Source: Tretioscincus oriximinensis (Eukaryota > Chordata > Lepidosauria > Squamata > Gymnophthalmidae). From it: a DNA stretch of 64,000 nt. The notes below the pieces were generated by a model, which saw only the letters and a list, made by a program, of their open reading frames with translations, was not told the origin of the DNA and made no database searches. A program made the translations under genes and the position numbers. Location: NCBI GenBank assembly GCA_022410635.1, contig JAJVDF010000499.1, forward strand, positions 418,549-482,548, read 5' to 3'. Shown piece after piece: positions 54,261 to 64,000 of this stretch. Position 1 is the first letter of the stretch. Each line of letters starts with the position of its first letter.

Positions 54261-55024
54261 CAAGCAGAAAGGATCTAATGTTTCTGTGCCTCGTTTTTGC
54301 AGCACCCACCACTGAAATGGGGAACAACTGCATTGGTTATGCCATGATAGCAACCTCTTAGCTCTGCAGCCTTTTCCACAGTTGCTTCTGGAGCCATCCA
54401 TATGAGCTGCTTGAATGTGCAGGCACTTGACCTTTTCAATGGAAGGCAGGAGCAAAATGAGGCACCACCATCAAGAAGCCATTATGTACCAGCCCATTGA
54501 ATTGGCTACCACCCATATGTCGGCCTTTCCCATTGGCTAGAGGAATTATTGCAGAAAGTATCATACGCCTTTCATGATGCTGAGAAATGCCTTTTCCTGT
54601 GGTACTGTATTCCTATTATATTGAGCATATATTTCCATTTTCATTCAGTGTTACTGTTTATTCAGAACGAGTTTTTTCTCTCTCTGCTCCATATCGTTTC
54701 TTCCTGGCTAATGAGGCTGAAAAGAGTGCTGTCATTTTAAATGAGGTTCAGATTTATGACTGGTTAAAAATAGTTATAAAAAGGCCAAACCGATAGAAGT
54801 AAAATGAGATGGATGCAGCAAACATATACATCTTAGTCTTATGACACACAATCAGTCACTGTAATCTCCATCTCATGCAAATCTTGCTTTTTTTGACAGT
54901 GCTTAGAGCTCTGCAGTTTTGTTCTATCCCAGACTTAACTGGGCATAAAAATAGAAGTAGGTTGTATGATACGTTTTATACATGGAGGAGCTCCAAAGCC
55001 CTGTTTGTACAGGTTTCTGTTATG
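54261..55024. other. Gene-free stretch, nothing recognised
   Basis: No family or gene recognised. Confidence 0.45.
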
Positions 55025-55380
55025 CAATTTATTTATTATTTTATTTATTTATTTATACTTATACCCCACCCTATACCCAAAGGTCTCAGGGCGGCCAAAA
55101 CCGTAAAACATCACTACAAAATTAAAACAGTATAAAACAATATTTAAAGGTAGGGACAGAGATGACATTTCTTCAGCCAAAGGCCAGGTAAAAGAGGTCC
55201 TTCAAGGACCTCCTAAAAGAATACAACAGTGATGACAGACGCACCTNGAGGGGGAGACTATTCCAAAGACGAGGGGAATTTAGGAATCTAAATCTAAACA
55301 GGGGCATTGTAAAAGTAAGGCAAATGGGGATTTTGACCCAGACACCGAATAGGGAATAGCACAAATGGGTCCTTCCTATT
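55025..55380 (-). mobile_element. L2-like LINE 3' end with ORF2 C-terminus
   Basis: TTTATTTATTTATACTTATA tail, CCCACCCTATACCCAAAGG, GTCTCAGGGCGGCC, a stretch of TTAAAACAG repeats, GGCCAGGTAAAAGAGG and GAGGGGGAGACTATTCC. It is the longest L2 tail in the window and defines the family here. Confidence 0.8.
55173..55364 (-). pseudogene. L2 ORF2 C-terminal fragment
   Basis: A 63-residue reverse frame ending in 'PRLWNSLPL', then 'SLLYSFRRSLKDLFYLAFG'. The LWNSLP and SFRRxLKxxLF phrases are the typical end of L2-clade ORF2, after the reverse transcriptase. The rest of ORF2 is missing. Confidence 0.8.
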
Positions 55381-55383
55381 ATT

Positions 55384-55648
55384 TNTTTATTTATTTATTT
55401 ATTTGTTTGTGCTTATATCCCGCCCTATACCCGAAGGTCTCAGGGCAGCCAACCATAGGGTGGCGCACATAGCTTTTGTTGCTTTCTCCACAACAGACAC
55501 CCTGTGGAGTAGGTGGGGCTGAGAGAGTTCAAAGAACTGTGACTGGCCCAAGGTCACCCAGCTGGCGTTCGTGGAAGAGTGGGGAATCGAACCGGGAGAC
55601 TACCAGGTATGAGTCCAACACTCTAACCACTACACCAAACTGGCTCTT
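55384..55648 (-). mobile_element. SINE-B copy, full length
   Basis: TTTATTTATTTATTTG tail, CCCGCCCTATACCCGAAGG, CACATAGCTTTTGTTGC, AAGGTCACCCAGCTGGC, box B GGGAATCGAACCGGGAG and head CACTACACCAAACTGGCTC in reverse. Close to the family consensus. It directly abuts the left L2 copy, whose tail it shares. Confidence 0.9.
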
Positions 55649-56517
55649 CCTATCCTCCCTTGGCTGCTGCATCACAGCTAGTATGACTATAAACTAATAT
55701 TTAACAAAGGTAGATTTTCCTAAGTTTGTTAAATGCTGCTGAAGATATTTTTTCTGAACAACTCCTCAATTTGTCTACAAATTTGAACACAAAAATGGTC
55801 AAATGATAGTATAATTATATGTTTTGACCTACTATGCTGCTGATGTCAAACGAAGCAACTAGGATCCGTGATGGTCGTTCCAAAGCTTTTTATCTCCTAC
55901 TATGCTGTGAGAGGTACACAATGGAGAAGTTGAATTTAGCATCCTTGGAACTTTTTAGGGAATGTGGCTTCTAATTGTGTATTCTCTTTTTTGTCACAGG
56001 GAAACACAAGGCTAGCAAATGTAACCTTTAAGCAGCAGGAATGGAACAGCTGCATAAATTGTTAAATGTCACATAAAGCATTGTCAAAGCAAAGCACAGG
56101 CAGTTCTTTTCTTTAATCTCCATTTATTTATAACATAAAAATGAAGATAAAAGAAGATTCAGTGTACAATTACAAGTAACATGGAGAGGCAGAGTAGTTT
56201 GGTAATCTATTCATGTGCCAGAGAAGCGTAATTTTAGTCTCCCACCACGCTTGCTGGTGGAAAGTAAAAAGAGGGCTCACTTTCCAAGCATTAAATTGCA
56301 CAAAAATTGTAAGAAACCTGTGTAGGTTAATTATTGAAAATTGTGACNCAAAAATATAACAATAATGGCAGTAAGAGCATTATAAAGTCAAGAATGCTAT
56401 TTTTAAATTTGGATTTTAACATAGTTTTCACCCTCCCCACTTTCCATATGATACCACAAAAAAGAGTTATTAAGGAGAACCAATATTTGTGGTAACTGCA
56501 CCTTAGTGATGTGGAGG
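55649..56517. other. Gene-free stretch, nothing recognised
   Basis: No family recognised. The left part of a 126-residue reverse frame (56327-56707) is unremarkable. Confidence 0.45.
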
Positions 56518-56691
56518 TCTTCTGCTGTGATGTGCAGTCAACTGAAAAAGGCGTAAGAAACAAGAGTAAGAAATAACTGAGTCTCTTCCTTTCTCTTGTT
56601 TTCTTGCTTGAGAATCCCTTCAGACCCTCCTGTGGGGAGGTCATGGTACTCAGTGGCTTTGCCACCCCCATCCCACTGAAGAAGCCACCAA
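56518..56691. repeat. 172-bp direct repeat, left copy
   Basis: TCTGCTGTGATGTGCAGTC through AGTAAGAAATAACTGAGTC, CAGACCCTCCTGTGGGG and GGTACTCAGTGGCTTTGCC to CACTGAAGAAGCCACCA. It recurs at 57144-57316 with about six differences by eye. It begins TGTG and ends CCACCA, an LTR-like TG...CA, but no target duplication is visible. Confidence 0.9.
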
Positions 56692-57143
56692 TTTGACGTG
56701 CAACCATTTATTATCATTCTTTAAGTANGATCACTAAGCCAGTTTTCAATCCATCTAACTGTTGTTTTGTCAGTCCCATACTTGACCATTTTTTCAATAA
56801 GGATGGAATGAGATACTTTGTCAAATGCTTTACTGAANTCGAGATATACCACATCTACTGCATTTCCCTGATCAACCCATTTGGTAATTCTATCATAGAA
56901 AAAAATTAGATTAGTCTGGCATGACTTGTTTGTTACAAATCCATGTTGGCTCTGATTAATTACTGCATTCCTATCCAAATGCAGGCATACATGCTGCTTT
57001 ATAACTTGTTCAAGGAGCTTTCCTGGTATTGAAGTCAGACTCACAGGCCTGTAGTTTCCCGGTTCCACCTTTTTACCCTTTTTGAAGATAGGGACAACAT
57101 TTGCCCTTCTCCATTCTACTGGGACTCCATTTGCCCATCTCCA
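56692..57143 (-). pseudogene. CR1 ORF2 reverse-transcriptase fragment between direct repeats
   Basis: The reverse frame 56721-57068 keeps 'GNYRPVSLTSIPGKLLEQ', 'FSKAFDKVSHSILIEK' and 'TTVRWIENWLSD', the N-terminal half of the CR1 RT. It lacks the catalytic FADD block, which would lie beyond the left repeat. At the right end the CR1 phrase CATTTGCCCTTCTCCATTC is duplicated as CATTTGCCCATCTCCATTC (57127-57145). Confidence 0.88.
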
Positions 57144-57316
57144 TTCTTCTGGTGTGATGTGCAGTCAAGTGAAAAAGGCATAAGAAACAAGAGTAAGAAA
57201 TAACTGAGTCTCTTCCTCTCTCTTGTTTTCTTGCTTGAGAATCCCTTCAGACCCTCCTGTGGGGAGCTCATGGTACTCAGTGGCTTTGCCACCCCATCCC
57301 ACTGAAGAAGCCACCA
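57144..57316. repeat. 172-bp direct repeat, right copy
   Basis: Same as 56518-56691 in the same orientation. On the reverse strand both copies keep an open frame with 'QEGLKGFSSKKTRERKR', but this is shared nucleotide identity rather than evidence of selection. Confidence 0.9.
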
Positions 57317-59084
57317 ACATTTCCCACATTCCTCATTGCTCATGTGACCCCTTTCAAAGTGTCTTGCGGGTAGGGTGGGCTAGCCTATACTGTAGGAAGT
57401 AAGTTTGAATTTAATCGATCCAGCCCTGTTCAGGAATTGTCTGATTTTTAAAATGGAGTTTAGTTCCAGCAAAGGAGGCTTCCTTCTACCCCTTCAATTA
57501 CAATACTTGGGATTGTATTGTAATTAAATGTAGTTTTGTAACCNTAAAATAACAAGCTAGGCCATATAACACATTCCAGTGTATACAAAGAATCCAATAA
57601 AGGGTATAAAAAAAAACTGAAAAAGACGAGAAAAAACATCAAATGCTTTANTTTCTTTAATTTATGTAGTTGTATAAGTATTTATGTACTTTTTTGTAAC
57701 TTTAAAAAAATAAAGGTTGAGTTCAGTACCCCGTATCTGATGTATTAAAGTTTGAACAGTAAGGAAGTGGAATTGGCACCACTAATATCGCCTGTTATCC
57801 TTCATATAAAAATGGAAGAGGAGCCCTTCTGGGTCAGACCATAGTCCATATGCATGACCAGGGTTCAGGGACTGCCAAAGCAATATCAGTGGCAAAATCC
57901 TTTTCCTCCTTGCTAAGTTGCGTTGACTTCAGATACATTATAAAAACAGGAATAATGAAAAGTTTGATTGCAATAAAAGGCTTACTTCCCAGTGAATAAA
58001 CATGAAAAATATAATTTAAAAATGTAATAAAATGTTAACAGTTTCATGTGAAACAACTAAAATGCAAAAACCAGTCACCATTTTTAAAAAATGCTCTTCT
58101 AAGACTTGAGTCGGCATTACCATGTATTGTTTATTTCAAGGTTACAATATGCCATTGCCTCTTGACATGCTAACTGCTTTCCAGGATATTTTAATAGATA
58201 AATAAATAATTTGAAATTGGTTACATGTGAGCCACAAAAATAGCAGGCTTTTAAAAATAAAACAGTTTTGTTAAAAACCAAAGCGAATTGCCTTTCATCT
58301 TTCAGAGCTTATAAAAAGCATACTATTTCCATAAGCAGATGATGTTTCTCCATAACAGAAAAGACAAACATGAATAGCAGGGAAAACAAATACAGTTGCT
58401 ATTGCTACCATACATTTCATTCTGTAACCAGGAAGGAAGGTTTTTAGTGCTGTTTTCACATTGAAGTAATTGAAGGGAAGAAAAAAACGCTTCCCATAGC
58501 ACTGGAAAAGAGCACCTGGCTGGCTGTCAGGGACTGTGATTGTGGAAAGAATTCATTTTGTAAGCCTGATCACAGGCAGCGGATAATCTTCCGAATTGGT
58601 TCTCTCTCCAGAGATTATCAAAACAATGCAGAGAGGATTCACTTTCGTGGAAAAATCCTGGATATTCTGACAAAAGCCTCCATACTGTACATTATGCTCA
58701 TAAATATTCACAGCAGTTCATTATTAGGGCTGCATGTGGTCTTGGAAACCAACCTTGGTATGCATATTACATAGCAAGAATGGTAGCATATGGACAGCAT
58801 ATAAAGCGACATTCGATAAGGAACGAAATTCTTTCCCCACAAGTTACTTTGTAAATATTATCCATTTAAAAACTGTACTGACTGTCATAGATTCTTTTTT
58901 AATATTTTGTTTCGAGGTCGGATACATTATCTGGATGACCGACTAGGCCAGATATTATAACGTTGTGTTCATGTAATCATTACGTAACGTCTTTAACTGT
59001 ATAAATACAAGTTGTTACTTTTCACTACATATTGATACTCCTTCTCAGTTTTGAGCTGCTGGATAGTATGTTTTGTTTTGCATA
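57317..59084. other. Repeat-poor stretch, nothing recognised
   Basis: A faint CR1-like phrase (GAGCCCTTCTGGGTCAGACC) lies at 57820. From 58000 to 59000 there is no visible repeat or microsatellite, so it is a candidate for conserved non-coding sequence. No open frame of note. Confidence 0.4.
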
Positions 59085-59275
59085 TTGATTTGCTCTGGTT
59101 GAGCAGGGAAAGCAACCAGGAGTTCCTGGTTCAATCCTGAATCTCTTGCCAGAAGTATGCAGTAGTAAATTTACTTCTGTATCTCTGCCAAGCAAACTGC
59201 ATGTAGGTGACCTTGCATGACAGCCAGGAGTCAGACACAACTCGGTGATAATGAACAATAAAACAATAAAAAGGG
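59085..59275 (+). mobile_element. SINE with Bov-B-like tail (Sauria-SINE-like)
   Basis: TTGAGCAGGGAAAGCAACC then GTTCCTGGTTCAATCCTG (box B-like) form a tRNA-like head. The tail CATGACAGCCAGGAGTCAG, ACACAACTCGGTGATAATG and AACAATAAAACAATA is like the 3' end of Bov-B LINEs (AGTCGGACACGACTGA...). Sauria SINEs of squamates combine a tRNA head with a Bov-B tail. This single diverged copy fits that plan. A Bov-B fragment is the alternative. Confidence 0.5.
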
Positions 59276-59502
59276 ATTCATGTGATATATCAGCGGTGCA
59301 AAACCACATAACCAGTCACCCATCTGATGGCTAGCATGTAGAATGGTATGTTCTTTCATTAATGGTGGTCATGTCAAAAATATAATTTTTCTGGGTTCTT
59401 ATGATCCTAGAAATCACACAGGTTTTTGCCAACTGAATGTAACCTGGAGTTGTGCCTTCTCTCAGTAGTTTGTAGATAAAGTGAATCAACAATGTTCCCA
59501 TT

Positions 59503-59803
59503 GATAGCAGAAGAAGAATTGAGTTCTTTTACCCCACTTTTCTCACCTTTCAAAGGGACNCAAAGCAGCTTACAAGGGTGTTGTGCCCGAAGGCTGATAT
59601 GCTATCTTCCCCACCAGGCTGTGGTGGTTCCCATGTATCTACTTTCAGTCAGTTGCAAATTTCTGGCAATTATTGCTTTTGAATAGCTGGGTTGGCTAGA
59701 GCTACAGGCTAGGAGAAGGTGTTCACTCGTCCCCACGTCCGACACAGGGCTTTGAAACCCGATCTCCCAGCTGAGCGACCATTTCTTTAGTGACTGAGCC
59801 AAA
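59503..59803 (-). mobile_element. SINE-A copy, near full length
   Basis: AGAAGAAGAATTGAGTTC tail, CTCACCTTTCAAAGGGAC, GGCTGTGGTGGTTCCC, GGCTAGGAGAAGGTG, box B TTTGAAACCCGATC and GTGACTGAGCC in reverse. All parts are present. Confidence 0.88.
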
Positions 59804-60040
59804 GTGACCATCATACAGAAAGAAAAAATAGCTGTCCAAATAACCTTCTCACTATATGTTATGGGGCATTGTTGTCTGATACATACCAGACCTGATACAN
59901 ACCCAATGCCAACACTTCTGTTGTTGGTTGTTGATGATACTGAACTTTTTCCATTCAAATGTTTTACAAACAAATTGCATACAAGCTACTCACCTATATG
60001 ACCAGATTCCTGATTGCTTGTTGCTGAAAGACTGTTCCCT

Positions 60041-60332
60041 CATAAGAACATAAGAACATAAGAAGAGCCATACTGGATCAGGCCACAGCCCATCAAGTCC
60101 AGCATTCTGTCTCACACAGAGGCCCACCAGATGCACCTGGGCAGTCCGAACAGAGGAAAGCAAAATATGCTCCTGTTCATGACTCCCTGCAAATGGTATC
60201 TCAGGAGTCCTGCCTGTTGCTCCATCCCGGAGGCAACATCCAGACATCCATCCTAGTACCCATTTAAACCTGTCTAGTCCTGTCTTAAAACTATCCAAGC
60301 TGTTAGCTACCACTACCTCTTCAGGAAGTAAA
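60041..60332 (-). mobile_element. CR1-like LINE 3' end (type 1 tail)
   Basis: TAAGAACATAAGAACATAAG, CATACTGGATCAGGCCAC, CACCTGGGCAGTCCGAAC, TCCTAGTACCCATTTAAACC (a small deletion removes the GGGTATAAAT and ATGGACACC words) and CAGGAAGTAAATCCCTCAA. The closest copy to the consensus apart from the deletion. Confidence 0.9.
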
Positions 60333-60467
60333 TCCCTCAACAAATAAATCTGTCTGAATTCTGTAGGCATATGATAGAACTTGGATCTGCAAAGCAATAA
60401 TTTTGTGTTGGTCTGCATACCATAACATACCATAACAATGGATAACGTTGAAATTTTGAAGTGGGCT

Positions 60468-60535
60468 TGGAGCACTTGGAGACTAACAGGAGAAAGGTTG
60501 GTGGCATGAGCTCACCTTTCTCCTGATAGTCTCTA
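60468..60535 (-). mobile_element. Penelope 3' terminal fragment with inverted repeat
   Basis: GGAGCACTTGGAGACTAAC and GAAAGGTTGGTGGCATGAGC match the Penelope end AGCACTTTGAGACTAAC...GTGGCATAAGC. AGACTAACAGGAGAAAGGT (60479-60497) is then mirrored by ACCTTTCTCCTGATAGTCT (60513-60531), with one mismatch, around a 15-base loop. Confidence 0.65.
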
Positions 60536-61451
60536 CACAGTTCTTCCACTGGATCGGTGGCAATGCTTCCCACTGGCACTCAGTCCTGACTGTGCATTCA
60601 GAAGGTGCTAGGATTTCTTATCTGTGAACCAGTGCTTGGCAGCAGCGGCAAATCTTGGAGGAGGGGATTACCAAAGATTTGTTCAAAGCCAGGCCATCAA
60701 GAAACTCCTGCCAAATAGCAGAAAGTTATGCATCAATTGCTGACAACAAAAGGTTTTCATTGCTTCAAAGGCTTTGGAAGAAAATGATGAAACTGAAGAG
60801 ATTAAAACTAAGAGGACAGCGGTGTGGACAGGATGTGTAAGTCACTTTCTGTATTCACCATCATTCTCCATGGACAAAAAGGGGCATACTGGGAGCAGCC
60901 AACTATCAGACACTTTTAATTGTTTTTAACATGTTTACTTTTGTGCACTGTCTTTATTGTTGTCACCCAGCCTTTGGCATCGGGAAAGATAAAAGTATTT
61001 CTATCTCTATAAATAAAATGCAAGGTGTTGGTCACAAACAACCTCACTTGCAGGAAATTTCATTGGATGAACTGGAGTGCCCGTCATCCAAAGAAATCAT
61101 ATGTGGTGGAAGAAGGCATGTGGGTGGAGCCAACAAGGGAAGGGTCTGCATCAGCCACCGCTAAGCAAATGGCATTTGCAAGGCCAGCTGGGCAGCAGAG
61201 GCACAACACCTGAAGCATCAGGGTGTTTGCAGTCTCAAACTCACCCACAGCATTTGTGGAGCCAGAGAGGCCTCTGAATGGAGGCAGATGTTTGAAAACC
61301 AACTAGAAATCAGAAAAATGCAACCGCAGCCTCCGGCTTGGCTGAATGGAGGCAGTTGTTGTAGCAGCATTTGAAATTGGGGAGTTGAGTGGAGAAAGAT
61401 GAGGAAACAGAAGAAAGATGAAAATATACAACCATGTATTGGTTGTATATA
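60536..61451. other. Gene-free stretch with a faint Helitron-like start
   Basis: TCTATCTCTATAAATAAAATG at about 61000 resembles the Helitron 5' start, but no convincing CTAG end follows (CCAACTAGA at 61302 lacks T after it). Open frames of 60-77 residues show no domain. Confidence 0.3.
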
Positions 61452-61643
61452 TTGGGTGGCGCACATAGCTTTTGTTGCTTTCTCCACAACAGACACCCTG
61501 TGGAGTAGGTGGGGCTGAGAGAGTTCAAAGAACTGTGATTGGCCAAGGTCACCCAGCTGGCTTCATGGAGAAGTGGGGAATTGAACTGGGAGACTACCAG
61601 ACAAGAGTCCCACACTCTGACCACTACATCAAACTGGCTCATC
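61452..61643 (-). mobile_element. SINE-B copy lacking its 3' tail
   Basis: GGTGGCGCACATAGCTTTTG, CAGACACCCTGTGGAGTAGG, TGGCCAAGGTCACCCAGC, box B GGGAATTGAACTGGGAG and head CACTACATCAAACTGGCTC in reverse. The L2-like tail and AAAT repeat are absent. Confidence 0.85.
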
Positions 61644-62370
61644 CATATTTATGGGTATTTCTGCTTATAAACAAAATAAATAAACTGTCTTAAGAGCAAA
61701 CCAGTAAATCAGGATCTAGTTTGTGTTGGTGGATATAAATGCATCACATCACAGGCAGACATTTACATCCGCCCAACACAAAACCTTGCCTATTCCTACT
61801 TCCTATTGATTTTAGTCATTCTACTCCATAAACCTATGATGTTTAAGGCTGCATTACCACAATCATGAGCTACTATCACACTTCTGGTACATTGTTTCTA
61901 ATAATTTTTATGATAGTTATCAATAAAAAAGTGATATTAAATCTAAACTAGATATGATGTCAGTGAATCTTCTTCAATTAAATATAAGAGCAATCACTCA
62001 TTCAGTAGGTCACAAAAAGAAAAAGGCTGAACTACAGCTGTCCCTGTCAAGTAGCTAGATCCAGCACTGATTTGTTGTACTCATGTCTCCCTGGCATGAA
62101 AATGCTTGATTCCTCCTTGACAAGTGCGAACAGAGACAGGGACATGGCTGTGTTGTTCAGTGCGTACATATACAGGGGTATTAAAAACTGTAATTCCTGC
62201 TTTGTCCNTTAAGGGAGAAAAGACGAGAGAGGAAGGGAAAATGTCCTTCCGAATCCAGTGTCTCCTCTAGTATCAGGAACCTCCAGATCAATGAACACTG
62301 AGGGTGGCACCAGCAATTGAAGATGGTGGTAGACCAAATGTGCTGTTCCCAATGACACTCCTGGGTGCAC
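61644..62370. other. Gene-free stretch, nothing recognised
   Basis: No family or gene recognised. This is the candidate native flank beyond the 3' end of the SINE-B copy at 62371. Confidence 0.45.
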
Positions 62371-62715
62371 TGTTAGTAATGAAGTGACTTCAGGTTAAGT
62401 GCCTTGCTGAAGCTGCTTCCTGTTTTCATTGACATATGTGAGGACTACAAAACAATGGAATTTATTTATTTATTTATTTGTACTTGTATCCCGCCCTATA
62501 CCCGAAGGTCTCAGGGCGGCCAACCATAGGGCACATAGCTTTTGTTGCTTTCTCCACAACAGACACCCTGTGGAGTAGGTGGGGCTGAGAGAGTTTAAAG
62601 AACTGTGACTGGCCCAAAATCACCCAGCTGGCTTTCATGGAGGAGTGAGGAATCGAACCGGGAGACTACCAGGTACGAGTCCAACACTCTTAACCACTAC
62701 ACCAAACTGGCTCAT
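62371..62715 (-). mobile_element. SINE-B copy and 3' flank shared with 53883-54250 (candidate source locus)
   Basis: Full-length reverse SINE-B (head near 62715, AAAT tail at 62478-62460) followed by TGTTAGTAATGAAGTGAC to CTACAAAACAATGGAA (62371-62459). That 89-bp flank is shared almost exactly with the composite copy at 53883. Here the shared flank ends without a second AAAT tail, running into GGGTGCAC. This is the structure expected of the donor locus rather than of the offspring. Confidence 0.75.
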
Positions 62716-62782
62716 ATGAATGAAACTGCACGAGAGGAAATACAGAGTGGTACCTGAAAAAATACTTTCTGACAAGTTTTTC

Positions 62783-62898
62783 ATTTGAAGTCTTCAACGG
62801 GAGGCTGGACAGCTATTCGGCTATGATGGTTTAGTGACTCCTGCATTAAGCAAGGAGTTGGACTCAACGGCCCTGGAAGTCCCTTATGATTGTATGAT
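62783..62898 (+). mobile_element. CR1-like LINE 3' end (type 2 tail), diverged
   Basis: TTTGAAGTCTTCAACGGGAGG, GGCTATGATGGTTTAGTGAC, GCATTAAGCAAGGAGTTGG and CCCTTATGATTGTATGATC. The terminus is the CR1 type 2 end with many changes. Confidence 0.7.
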
Positions 62899-63944
62899 CC
62901 CCCTCAGGCTGGATTACTTGCCAGTGGAGACTCTGTAGGTTTCCTTCTACTGGTGATCTGCAAAAAGTGCACACGCACAACCCAGTTCTGCTACTATCTA
63001 GCTGTCTGAAATAAACATCAGAGGTTGCATGTTTACAGTCTAGGTTGTCGGTATTGTCTCTTGTGAGAGCTACCAACCTATTCTTCTTGTGTAGTTTCTT
63101 CATGCCAGTTGGATGTTCTGAAGGTGAACAAATGGACATGGATTGTATATGGCACAGAAGTCCTCTTTTCTTCCAATATCCTCCACTCCTTTCCAAAAGT
63201 CCCCTGGACCCCATCACTCACATCCCTGTGCTGTTTCCTTGTTCTTTCCTTGGATTGGGACACCTATAGCCAGAACCTCATCCTGCCATTCACCTGACTT
63301 TTTTCTTCTCATTTGCTCTCAGTTATAGTTTTAGAAGTCACTAGAAGGAAATATTGCAAAAGTCTGGTTTTGTTTTTTGACATAAACTGAGCCTCAGAAT
63401 GTTAAAGTAGCAATCAAAGCTCAAACAGTTAAGAGTGATTCATGTACTTTCTTGAATGAATCCAACAAGCTTCAAAATTGCATAACTCCCTTGGGCTAAA
63501 ATCCAGAGAGTTCATCTGTGTAGACTTTGTGTTCCTGCAGAACATCTGTGCTCCATTCTAGAATGCCAAATGCACTTTAAAATGAGCTTCTATTTGCACA
63601 CACACAGAAAGCAATATTTCATTGCATTCTGAAAATGTATTTAATTGAAACAGGGACTCTTAACGTATGAAAGAGGTGTTAAATATGAAATACTGTAGTA
63701 CTTTGCATGAATAATATTTTCAAAAGGCCCAGCAGAACTTTTCTCAAAGGCTAAATAAGAGGCGGGACTCATAACCATAGGACATTAAGCCACAATATGA
63801 ATCATTAACTAAGAATGTGGCTGCTAATATAAAATAATTTATAGCCTCCATTTCCATAAAAGACCATGAAACTTATAAAAATATGCAAAAATATTAAATG
63901 ATTGGCATGGTAAAAAGAATCTGGATAGAAGAAGCATACTGAAT
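62899..63944. other. Gene-free stretch, nothing recognised
   Basis: No family or gene recognised. Open frames (up to 117 residues reverse at 62864-63217) overlap on several frames and have no domain. Confidence 0.45.
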
Positions 63945-64000
63945 AGCTTCTTCACATATAGCTCAGTTGCTAAGGAATCCGTCTCTCAGCTGGGAGATGG
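63945..64000 (+). mobile_element. SINE-A head, cut by the window end
   Basis: TATAGCTCAGTTGCTAAGG (box A) then CGTCTCTCAGCTGGGAG. The rest lies outside the window. Confidence 0.75.

Noticed and set aside
60990..61310. Second Helitron (TCTATCTCTATAAATAAAATG start)
   Set aside because: No proper CTRR|T end or hairpin follows; the start alone is not enough.
1..64000. CRISPR array, bacterial operons, ribosome binding sites or prophage
   Set aside because: No regularly spaced short repeats; the content is clearly vertebrate interspersed repeats.

Overview
The window looks like nuclear DNA of a squamate reptile, most likely a lizard. It is AT-rich and gene-poor, with scattered single N calls. Its interspersed repeats are typical of squamates: CR1 and L2 LINEs, Penelope-like elements, several tRNA-derived SINE families (one with a Bov-B-like tail), hAT-type foldback elements, other MITEs, a possible Helitron and one solo LTR. 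I see no host protein-coding gene, no functional tRNA or rRNA gene and no CRISPR array. The species call is an inference from repeat content; no diagnostic gene is present.

Layout. 0-8 kb: SINE-A and SINE-B copies, a CR1 3' end and a solo LTR with a 5-bp target duplication (7455-8183). 9.6-17 kb: a hAT-like end, a split L2 copy, a Penelope fragment, CR1 tails, and a 204-bp foldback element with a perfect 8-bp target duplication (15337-15540). 17-27 kb: a possible Helitron (19389-19928), two copies of one MITE family (20694-21080, 21700-22052), a CR1 copy split by a second foldback, and a copy of a second MITE family. 27-45 kb: a GAA tract of about 210 bp joined to a head-to-head SINE pair, a long CR1 3' part carrying a 35-bp perfect palindrome, a close inverted repeat 4 kb apart, and two Penelope insertions with exact target duplications. 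The second of these sits inside the best preserved CR1 reverse-transcriptase fragment (43354-45815). 45-64 kb: more SINEs, an ATT microsatellite, a GC-rich hAT-like element built from four successive palindromes (51485-52096), a CR1 fragment between 172-bp direct repeats, and two SINE-B copies that share extra 3' flank, read here as 3' transduction (53883-54250 and 62371-62715).

Nothing here forms a gene circuit. The links are between mobile elements. SINE-B ends in the same roughly 50-bp tail as the L2 copies, so L2 was probably its mobilising LINE. CR1 and L2 copies served as landing sites for Penelope and hAT elements, so relative insertion ages can be read. The most unusual material is structural: several unrelated palindromes or inverted duplications that look like products of template switching or foldback growth. 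All family assignments come from reading the sequence; no database search was run.
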